From assembly GCA_017311315.1 (NCBI GenBank), contig CM029636.1:22127139-22191138 (forward strand): a DNA stretch of 64,000 bases, in the 5' to 3' direction. The DNA comes from Dendrocalamus latiflorus (lineage: Eukaryota; Streptophyta; Magnoliopsida; Poales; Poaceae). Below are positions 55,026 to 64,000 of the stretch, in pieces. The stretch's first letter is position 1. Each line of letters begins with the position of its first letter. Below the pieces are notes generated by a model, which had not been told where the DNA came from, did no database searches, and saw nothing but the letters and a program-made list of their open reading frames with translations. A program made the position numbers and the translations under genes.

Positions 55026-58000
55026 TGTCGTCCGCCACTTCTCGTCCTGATGAGGCGGTCCTTGACTCCGTTGTGAAGGCCATCGCCGGCGCCGTTCACG
55101 ACGCCCTTCGCTCACCAGACGTCGACTCTGCAACTGCTTCCGCTGTCGCCGACGATGCGGCGTCCAAGGCTTCCAGCGCCGCGCGCACGGTGCTTTCCTC
55201 CCTCGTCGCGCGTCTTCTCTCTCCGACGCCCGCCACCAACAACGGCACGCCCGACGCATCTCTTTCGTCTGCGCCGGCCGCGGTGACTGCATCCCCTCCA
55301 ACAGCGCCGGCTTCCCCAGCATCCATGCCGGCCGCCCTCGCTGCGCTGTTCGCATCTATGCGCGTTGCTCCGGAGGGCCCGTCGGCTCCTCCCGGCTACT
55401 CCCTCTACGGCGGATCTGGCGCTGCACCCCCCGGCGGCGCGCCTCTCTATGGCAGATCTGGTGCTGCATCCCCCGGCGGCGCGCCTCACCTCCTCACCCC
55501 TCCGCTTGACGCTGATTCTCTGTCCGCCCTTCATGCCCAGGCGGTCAGTGTCCTCAACGTCAAGGCCATCGTTCTAGTAACCCTCGACGTCTTGGCAGCC
55601 AACTACACTCGGTGGCGCGGTCTCTTCCTCGTGGCCCTCGGCAAGTATGCCTTGACAGACCACGTTTTCTCCGACGACCTCCGCTACGATTGTGCTGCTT
55701 GGGCTCAGATGGACTGCGTCGTCCTCGGTTGGCTCTACGGCACCCATCTCCAACGATCTACTCCAGGTGGTTCTCACGCCGCATGCCACCGCTCGGCATG
55801 TCTGGCGGTCCCTCGAACATCAATTCCTCGGCAACCGCGAGCACCGCGCCCTCAATCTCCAGGCAGAATTCCATACTTTCTGTCAAGGCGATCTCTCCGT
55901 CGACGACTACTGCCGCAAGCTGAAGGCCATGGCTGACATGCTCGGCGATCTCGCCGAACCCGTCGGCGACCGCACCCTCGTCCTCACCACTCTCAATGGT
56001 TTGTCCGAAAAATTTAGCCACTTGAAAACACTCGTGCCCATGCAGCGTCCCTTTCCGTCGTTCGCCGAGGTCCGGTCTCAGCTCCACCTAGAAGAACTAT
56101 ATGCCACCAAGCGCCCCTCCGACGCCTCCGTCTTCCTCGTCGGCTCGACCAGTGGCGGCAACAAAACCGGCGCACTCCACTGGCTATGGCGCCGGGCATC
56201 AAGGCGGCGGCACCAGCGGCACTCAAGGCGGCGGCAACTCGCGCAATCGCCGGCGCCGCGGCGGCAGTGGCCACGGCGGCAACCAGCAGGCCGTCCCGAG
56301 TGGCGCCACGTGGCCCTCTCCGCACAACCCTTGGGCCGGCACAATTCACATGTGGTCGGGGCCATTGAGTCGTGGCCTCCTTGGATCCCGCCCGCTGGCC
56401 CCTCTGTTTGCTGGCGCCGCCATTGACGGCCCACCCAGCGGCCCACCTGTGCCTCTCCAACAGCAGCAGCAGCCGGCGTCCCCCTTCGGCCTTTACGCGA
56501 CTCCCGGCAGCATGGGCCTTGCGTCCCAGCAGGCGCACTCCCCGCCACCTGCGCCGGTTGGGCTGCCGCAGATGGGCTGGCTTGGCGGCGCACCGACTCA
56601 ATGGGACCAAGCGTCTCTCGCCGACTCCTTCAACACTACGACGCTACCTCAACCCGCTACACACGAATGGTACATGGACATGGGTGCCACTGCACACATG
56701 ACCTCCGACGCCGGTACCCTCTCTTTCAATCACCCTCCCAACCCTCATCATCCCTCACACATCATGGTCGGTAATGGTTCCACAATTCCTATTTCCTCCA
56801 TAGGACACTCTCACATTCACCACCACAATAGTTCTTTTACTCTTCGTGATATCCTTTGCTCTCCGCACATTATTAAGAACTTAATCTCTATTCGCCGCTT
56901 TGTCACTGACAACTGGTGTGCAGTTGAGTTTGACCCCTTTGGTTTCTCTGTGAAGGATCTTCGCACCAGGACCATGATCGCCAGGTTCAATAGTTCCGGT
57001 CCACTCTACCCCCTCCATCATGCCCTGCCTCCACCTTCGTCAGCAACTGCCCTCGCCACCAGCACCACTGACGTCCTCTGGCACCGCCGTCTTGGTCACA
57101 TTGGCCACGACGCGCTCGCTCGTCTTGCCGCCGTAGTTCCCATGACCAAAGGCGGTCTCACTGGAGTCTGTCACGCTTGCCAGCTTGGCCGCCATGTTTG
57201 CCTTCCTTTCACTAGCTCCTTTAGTAGGGCTTCGGCCAATTTTGAGTTGATTCATTGTGATCTCTGGACATCTCCTATCGTTAGCGTTTCGGGATTCCAA
57301 TATTATCTTTGTTATTTTAGATGATTGCTCCCACTTTGTCTGGACCTTCCCGCTTTGTTTTAAATCCGACACTTTTTCCACCTTGTCGCACTTTTTTGCT
57401 TATGTTAAAACTCAATTCGCCACTACCATCCGCAATGTCCAATGCGACAATGGTCGCGAGTTTGACAACTCTGCCACCCGCACTTTCTTTCTTACCAATG
57501 GTGTTCACTTGCGGATGTCATGCCCTCACACCTCTCCTCAAAACGGCAAAGCCGAACGTATTCTTCGTTCTCTTAACAACATTGTCCGCTCCCTCCTTTT
57601 TCAGGCTAGTCTCCCGGGATCCTTTTGGATCGAAGCTCTTCATACCGCCACACACCTCATAAACAGGCACCCCACCAAAACCCTTGCCCATCACACGCCT
57701 TTCTTCGCACTTCATGGCGTCCACCCCACCTACACGCACCTTCGTGTTTTTGGCTGCAAATGCTATCCCAATCTCTCCGCCACTGCCCCCACAAACTTGC
57801 GCCCCGTTCCACGATGTGTGTATTCCTTGGCTATCCACTCCATCACAAAGGGTATCGGTGTCTGGATCCTATCACTAACAGGGTTATTATTTCGAGGCAT
57901 GTTGTGTTTGATGAGCAGTCGTTTCCATTTGCTGAGATCACCACTAACTCTGCTGCTGATCTCGATTTTTTGGAGGATTTTTCCGCCCCTGTACAGGCTC

Positions 58001-59875
58001 CTATTGGCACTTCCAGACAGCGAGCGGCGGCATCTCCAACAGATTCTGCGCCCTCCTCCGCTGCGCCGCCTGCCTCCGCTGGGCCGGCCCCTCCTGCTGT
58101 CTCCACCACAGCATCCCCTGCCCATTCGCCTGGGTGGGCCTTGCAGTCGGCTGGGCCAGTCTCGGCTGGGGAGGCCTCCCCCGCCCTCTCCTCCGCGCCT
58201 GGGCAGGCCACTGTCGCCGCCTCTCCGCCCCGAGTCCTAGTGCTGCCTCCGCATGTCGCCATACCGACTCGCCCCCGCTCGGCACGACAAGGCAGTCCCG
58301 CTCTACCTCTTCCGTTCGGCGTCTCCCCGGTCATCAATGAGCACGCCATGACGACTCGTGGCAAGGCTGGTGTCCGCAAGAAAACCACTCGGCTGAATCT
58401 CCACGCCGCTACACTTTTGCCACTACCGCGCACATATCGAGCTGCCTTGGGATCTTGTCCCGCGCCCCTCCGGCGCCAACATCGTCACCGGCAAATGGAT
58501 CTTCAAGCACAAGTTTCACGCCGATGGCACCCTCGATCGCTACAAGGCTCGCTGGGTTCTGCGTGGTTTCACGCAACGCCCCGGCATCGACTACGACGAG
58601 ACCTTCAGTCCAGTTGTGAATCCCGCTACTGTTCACACAGTACTCAGCTTGGCGGTGTCTCGCGACTGGCCCATCCACCAACTTGATGTGACGAATGCCT
58701 TCCTTCATGGCACCCTCCAGGAGACCGTATATTGTATCCAGCCGCCAGGTTTCATTGACCCGTCTCGCTCCGACATGGTGTGCCAACTTAACAAGTCCCT
58801 ATATGGTCTGAAGCAGGCGCCCCGAGCATGGTTTGACCGATTTGCCTCCTTCCTGCTGTCTCTTGGGTTTAGTGAGGCCAAGTCTGACAACTTTCTCTTC
58901 ATTTTTCGGCAAGGATCAGACACTGTATACCTCCTGCTCTATGTTGATGATATCGTCCTTACTGCATCCACCAGCAAGCTTCTTCAGTGGACCATCTCAT
59001 CACTTCAGTCTGAGTTCTCCATGAAGGATCTTGGGGCGCTTCATCACTTCCTCGGCATCAGTGTGTTTCAGCAGTCCTCTGGCTTGCTCCTCAGTGAACG
59101 GCAGTACTGCATCGACATCCTGGACCGCGCCGGCATGGCAGATGCAAGCCTTGCAACACTCCGGTAGATACTTGTGCTAAACTTTCTGGCAATGAGGGTG
59201 CCCCAGTTGCTGACCCAACCGACTTCCGCAGTCTCGCTGGCGCACTTCAGTACCTCACATTCACTCGCCCAGATATCTCCTATGCTGTCCAGCAGGTATG
59301 CCTTCATATGCATGATCCTCGTGAACCACATCTCAGTGCTCTCAAACGGATTTTGCGCTATCTTCGGGGTACATTGGACTTGGGCCTCCACATTCAGCGT
59401 TGTGCGGCTACAAACCTCCTCGTCTATTTTGACGCAGACTGGGCTGGTTGTCCTGACACTCGGCGCTTCACGTCCGGCTATGCTGTCTTTCTCGGTGACA
59501 ACTTGGTGTCCTGGTCTTCTAAACGCCAGCATACAGTATCTCGCTCCAGTGCCGAGGCCGAGTACCGCGCCGTCGCCAACGCCGTTGCTGAGGTCACTTG
59601 GCTCCGCCAGCTTCTCCATGAGCTTCATTCCCCTCCGCCTAAGGCCACCCTGGTGTATTGCGACAACGTCAGTGCGGTATATCTTTCTTCCAATCCCGTG
59701 CAATATCAGCGGACGAAACACATCGAGATCGATCTCTATTTCGTCCGCGAGAAGGTCGCCGTTGGAGCCGTGCATGTGCTTCACGTGCCCACGTCATCTC
59801 AATATGCTGACATCTTCACCAAAGGACTGCCTTCGCCGGTCTTCACCGAATTTCGGTCCAGTCTCAACGTCCGCT
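55026..59875 (+). pseudogene. Copia polyprotein of element B, several frameshifts
   Basis: Gag starts at ATG 55026 (MSSATSRPDEAVLDSV) and shifts frame near 55740, continuing with HVWRSLEHQFLGNREHRA and LSVDDYCRKLKAMADML. After another shift near 56160 come the protease (WYMDMGATAHMTSDAG, with G where S is usual) and the pre-integrase HRRLGHIGHDAL. The integrase (DNGREFDN at about 57440 and SPQNGKAER) follows a shift near 57310. Further shifts lie near 57800 and 58450, the latter with a loss of about 60 bp before the RT. The RT is otherwise complete (WPIHQLDVTNAFLHG; YVDDIV at about 58942) and shifts near 59155. RNase H ends with YADIFTKGLPSPVF and TAG at 59875-59877. Confidence 0.92.
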
Positions 59876-59901
59876 AGCTCGCCGTTGTGACCGCGGGAGG
59901 G

Positions 59902-60010
59902 TGTTAGACTATATTTAGTAGTTCCTATTTTCCCGGCTAGCCCGCCTTATCTCCCCCATTCTGTTTCTATAAGTACTTCTCCGTGATCAATACAATCGTT
60001 GCGTTGAGTT
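59902..60010 (+). repeat. 3' LTR of copia element B, truncated
   Basis: It lacks the 37-bp segment of the 5' LTR and the last 13 or so bases. It is joined directly to CCCCCGCCACC of the APX 5'UTR. Confidence 0.9.
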
Positions 60011-60348
60011 CCCCCGCCACCGGCGCCGACATGGCCGTCCACCACCTGCTCCGCCGCGGAATCTCCGGAGGCTCCCCCCTCTCCGCAGCCTCCTCCTCGT
60101 CTCCCAGGTACCGACGGCTCCTCTCCTCGTCCATTATCCATGTCGATGCATCGGTTCTTGATTTCGTGGTGTTCCCTTCTTTGGCTTTCCCGGCGAAGGA
60201 GCTCGGCCGGCGTCCGTTGAGCTCGGCGGCGACGGGGTATGTGGCGGCCGAGCTGAGGGGAGCCCGGGAGGACGTCAAGCATCTGCTCAAGTCCACCTCC
60301 TGCCATCCCATCCTGGTATCGTACACACAACCTTGTACTTTTATAGAA

Positions 60349-60517
60349 GGGAGATTGGATCATATACCCTCCCTTTAGTTGGGAAATTTAGGATTTACCC
60401 TCCCCATCTCAATGACACGTGGAGTCATCATAAGTCACTGACACGTTGATCAGGAGTGGGTCAGGAGGGTAAATCCTGAATTTCTATCTAAATGGAGGGT
60501 ATATGATCAATTGGGGG
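60349..60517. mobile_element. MITE of 169 bp in APX pseudogene intron 2, 9-bp target duplication
   Basis: TTTATAGAA flanks both sides (60340-60348 and 60518-60526); the other APX copy has a single one. The ends are inverted repeats built on TGATCATATACCCTCC (left form TTGGATCATATACCCTCC). A 9-bp duplication fits a Mutator-type MITE. Confidence 0.85.
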
Positions 60518-61199
60518 TTTATAGAACGATTGCAACTTTATCTGACAGATTATTCTGTTTGTGCAAGAAGATTATGGTGTGAGAAGAGAAGATACTAGCG
60601 CTGTAGGTGCACCAGTCTGTGACATGTCCTGTGTGCAAGTTATTACAGTTTTTTCGTCTTTGCTGTATGTGCACAGTTCCTGCTTTTACATCTTCTTGAT
60701 CCAACATTAACTGATGCAGCTCCAGGTACCTCTGTGTGACTTGTTACTTGTCTGCTGAGTTGCTCTTGGTTTCAGGTTCGGTTGGGTTGGCATGACGCTG
60801 GTACTTATGACAAGAATACTAGTGAGTGGCCAAAGTGTGGTGGAGCTAATGGTAGCTTGAGATTTGAAATTGAGTTAAAGCATGCGGCTAATGCTGGTAG
60901 TGCTTCTCCTCCATTCTTTATCTTTTGCTTCATGATGAGGGAAGGGATGATTCTTATACTAATTGTACTGCAGGTCTTGTGAATGCTTTGAAGCTGATCC
61001 AACCCATCAAGGACAAATATGCAGGTGTCACTTATGCAGATCTGTTTCAGCTTGCCAGTGCTACAGCCATTGAGGTTCTTCATGGCGCTTCAACCCACCG
61101 ATGATAATTCAAAAAAAAAAGCTTCTTGATTAATAGTGATGTGATTGTTTTGATTTTCTCACTTTTCAGGAAGCTGGTGGCCCCAAAATCCCCATGATT

Positions 61200-61500
61200 A
61201 ATACTGAAATTTTTTAATTTTAGCTGTTTATGACAGAGATTATGAAGAGAGATACTCGCTTGTGATTTTAGATGGTACAAATGTTGGGCTTTTAACGTGT
61301 ATTACAATTAACTTATGGATCCCGTCTTGAAAAAATACTCCGTTTGAAAGTTAGATACGGTAGCAAAAACCAAAAGCCGGTTTCAAAAGCCGAAAAGAAC
61401 AGGCCCTCTATCCTAGTCAAACCCATCAGATTTATATCCCACCTCATTTCCCTATCCCATTCCCACCATGTATCCAAACGCCACCTACGAGTATATGACC
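61200..61500. mobile_element. Truncated MITE remnants at the exon 5 deletion
   Basis: 61245-61405 is an inverted relative of the MITE at 6891-7132 (ending AAAAGAACAGGCCC). It is followed by an inverted relative of the repeat end at 8815 (CCCATTCCCACC, CCAAACGCCACC). The deletion joined exon 5 to the inside of these repeats. Confidence 0.7.
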
Positions 61501-63665
61501 AAACTTCATAATTCATGTGAAGGAAAATGTATTTGACTAGCACATCAAGCCAAGATGCCTCCTTGAGGATCTCACCTGTATTTAAATGTTTATTTGTCCG
61601 CAAGATGTAACTTTGGTGCACCAGAATAAAATTATTAACAAAAGATATTGATGTCACACTAACATCAACAATATAGGACACAACTATCGCAGAATACTCT
61701 TCCCGCTAACTTTTCATAGTAGTGTTTTTCAATCATCATGAATTTATTTTCTTGAACTGCCCCCTTGTCATTCCTACAAGAGTTTGTTGGATTCCTTGTA
61801 TTGCCTCTAAAATCAACTTCTTGATATGGTTAAGAGTTAAAGACAATATTTATCCCTGTATTTGTGGAATTTAATTAGTAAAATTGAAGCAGAAAATAGG
61901 CTAAAGGCCTATAAAGGGTTGCGATCTACAAGTTCTTACAAAGTTACGGCTGCAAGGTCTTTGGTCTGGTCGAATACTCGAATCACATGAGTGAATGTGC
62001 AAAATGTGAAAGACAGATTGTTCCAACTGCCCATCATGTGACAGGAATATAGTGGAAAGCTTCACCACCTGTGCAGTATTGGACTATACCTGTCCTCGTG
62101 TTTTGGTCATAAAACAAAAAATTGATGACCAATTATCTTCCCAAATATTGGAACATGTTCAGGTGTTTGGTTTTTCTATTCAATGGGTGCTGATATATCT
62201 TTTTCCTGTGTGATATAATTTATGCTGATGTTTGGAAATCACAATATTGACTACAGTGCATACCTGTTCCCTGCTCGCTTACATTTATAGTTTGCCACCT
62301 TTTCAGCCGCTGGCCCACCTTCACCTGCTGAACATTTGCGAGAAGTATTCTACAGAATGGGCCTGAATGACAAGGTACTCACAGAGTGCTGTGTTTCAAC
62401 TCAGTTTTCAATACAATATAATTCTGGATTTGCTTGTTACATCAGTATTGTGATCTGTAGGAAATTGTTGCACTGTCAGGAGCACATACGCTTGGACGTG
62501 CGAAACCTGAGCGTAGTGGCTGGGGTAAACCAGAAACAAAATACACTGTATGTAAATTACAGCTGTAGTTCATTGTTCTCATGTTAAAGATGCCTTATCT
62601 ACTGAATCATTTTCAGGGCATTGCATGTTCATTCGTAATTTACTTTTTGGATTAGCCGGGGAAAGATAACCAACATTGGCAAGTTGTACTAGTTACTTTG
62701 ACCTTTGGCTATCTCCTGAAAATTTACTGGCTGGTCATGCATATATGTTTCCTGCAAAAGCACTATTCTGGATTCCTTTTTTAAAAAAAAAACATTTTGG
62801 ATTCCTAGTTTGTGTTGGGTTCTGACAAGGCATTTATTTTCATTTGGAAGGGACTTATTAGGAATTTTTCTATGCTTCACTAGAATAAAACATAAAACAT
62901 GCTTGCTTCGTCTACACTGGAAGTTGCATTTAGCCATATTGTGGTGCATCTTCAATTGTGAATGAAGTATATTCTTATCGTTACCACACACGTTTCCTAC
63001 CACGGAGTTTATCTGTTTTTACAAAGGCGTTCTTGTGGGTGGTACTTAGTACTAGCATGTACAACATCATAAAGTTTGAATGGTATATCACACTGTTTGG
63101 CTAAGATTCTTGCACTTGACTTGCCAGAAAAATGGACCTGGTGCACCTGGGGGGACAGTCTTGGACATCTCAGTGGCTCAAGTTTGACAACAGCTATTTC
63201 AAGGTACGATTCCTAATTTGTTATAGGCTATAAAAATATCTGCAATCATGTAGCAGTTACAAAAACATGTGCATAAAAATTCAGGATGTCAAAGCACGAC
63301 GAGACGAGGACCTTCTAGTTCTGCCTACTGATGCTGTGCTCTTTGAGGATTCATCATTCAAGGTTAGTGACGATTCTCATATTGCAAAATTTTGCACATC
63401 TCTAGCTGATCCTCTGAACTGAATTCCGTGATTACTTGTCATGCTTAAAGATCTATGCTGAAAAGTACGCCGAGGATCAGGATGCATTTTTTGATGACTA
63501 TGCTGAAGCTCATGCTAAATTGAGCAATCTCGGGACAAAGTTTGATCCTCCAAAGGTAGATGGGATTGAGAAAACTTCCATTCTTGGGAGGGAGAAAATA
63601 ACTATGTGGAAGGCCATGCTGACATTCTTATCATTGAAATGATGCAGGGTATATCTCTTAACTAG

Positions 63666-64000
63666 CTGACATCAGCTGTTGATGAACTGCATTTTGGTGA
63701 GTGAACAAGACGAGGTCCTGCTTCGTTTTGCAACTAGATCTTGAAGCGTATGCTCATAGAGCTTGTTCTGGTTTTATGACAGCTCCAAAAAATCGGACTT
63801 ATGACGCAAAATGTGCTCCAGATGCTCTATTTTAAGTTGCGTGCTCCATTATTTAGAAATAAAAGCAGCATTGGACAATTCCAGGACCTAACATTTCTTA
63901 CATGTACTTGGATGCTGTATGATAATGCTTTGAGCTCTTTACAAAAGGATGATCAAAATATAAATCAGATTTAGCTGCTGAATCCTTTTGTGATATTTTT
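63666..64000 (+). other. 3' flank of the APX pseudogene
   Basis: It matches 11641-11975 with few differences up to the window edge; the duplication continues beyond. Confidence 0.85.

Larger units (their letters stand above)
54810..60010 (+). mobile_element. Ty1/copia retrotransposon B, adjoining the APX pseudogene
   Basis: The 5' LTR starts TGTTAGACTATATTTGG at 54810 and ends at about 54969, before TGGTATCAGAC. The 3' LTR starts after the purine tract GCGGGAGGG at 59902 and stops at 60010, ending GCGTTGAGTT instead of continuing to the LTR end. The next bases are the APX 5'UTR. The gag-protease-integrase-RT-RNase H order marks it as Ty1/copia. No target duplication remains because the right junction was trimmed. 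Confidence 0.93.
60031..63665 (+). pseudogene. Second ascorbate peroxidase copy, broken
   Basis: Exon equivalents: 60031-60107, 60199-60315, 60776-60896, 60974-61074, 61170-61199 (truncated), 62307-62374, 62461-62547, 63128-63203, 63285-63362, 63451-63555 and 63648-63665. Exon 1 is 77 nt instead of 84 (7 bp lost in a CCCCCCT run), which shifts the frame. Exon 5 keeps only its first 30 nt, losing 58 nt and its donor to a deletion into repeat DNA. Exon 8 has an extra A after GGGGGG (76 nt instead of 75). The distal and proximal histidine codons remain. Splice sites elsewhere are intact. The native promoter is 19 kb away (40868-40962). It corresponds to the second member of the APX5/6 tandem pair and cannot make an enzyme. 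Confidence 0.93.
39313..64000 (+). repeat. Segmental duplication unit 2 (with broken APX and inserted elements)
   Basis: It matches 4146 onward in order: leader (39335), minisatellites (39545-39760 and 39850-40265), a conserved stretch to about 40614, the GC-rich repeat (40620-40856), the promoter (40868-40962), then exons from 60031. Between promoter and exons lie two retrotransposons. Unit 2 lacks the 5533-6635 segment, including the AAT array, and the MITE at 6891. Confidence 0.9.

Noticed and set aside
1..64000. tRNA genes, rRNA, CRISPR arrays, bacterial operons
   Set aside because: None seen; the TGGTATCAGAG strings are retrotransposon primer binding sites.

Overview
The window is nuclear DNA of a flowering plant, almost certainly a grass (Poaceae). 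The evidence is GC-rich 5' exon ends, GT..AG introns, Stowaway, Tourist, CACTA, Mutator and hAT type elements, nested LTR retrotransposons, and an 11-exon ascorbate peroxidase that closely resembles the rice mitochondrial APX5/APX6 pair as I recall it. I cannot name the species from the sequence.

Layout. 1-4145 is the 5' part of a Ty3/gypsy retrotransposon on the minus strand. From 4146 to about 11950 runs duplication unit 1, with upstream repeats, a MITE and a complete APX gene (7284-11640). From 12250 to 18970 there is a small family of secreted cysteine-rich peptides: one intact gene (13221-13469), one broken copy (18725-18963) and a promoter region present three times. A non-autonomous CACTA element lies in between. 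19079-22129 is a Mutator-like element with long terminal inverted repeats and a 9-bp target duplication; it carries a spliced plant-mobile-domain gene with one in-frame stop. It ends 135 bp before a pentatricopeptide-repeat gene (22274-25008) that looks frame-shifted near its N-terminus. 25009-37480 is mostly intergenic, with MITEs, minisatellites, a Myb/SANT-like relic and an amino acid permease relic. A NAC-domain gene lies at 37487-38956 on the minus strand.

From about 39330 to the right edge is duplication unit 2, a second copy of the APX region. Its promoter and 5'UTR are split from its exons by about 19 kb of retrotransposons. A Ty1/copia element (40963-54794, minus, 5-bp target duplication GGAAC) itself contains a gypsy element with a roughly 5.9-kb LTR (42786-50299). 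A second copia element (54810-60010, plus) is fused directly to the APX 5'UTR. This second APX (60031-63665) is a pseudogene: exon 1 and exon 8 are frame-shifted and most of exon 5 is deleted.

Nothing here forms an operon or a linked pathway. The intact candidates are APX copy 1 (hydrogen peroxide removal with ascorbate), the secreted cysteine-rich peptide and the NAC factor, plus the PPR gene if its frameshift is a sequence error. The rest is transposons, relics and repeats. No tRNA, rRNA, CRISPR or bacterial-type features were seen.
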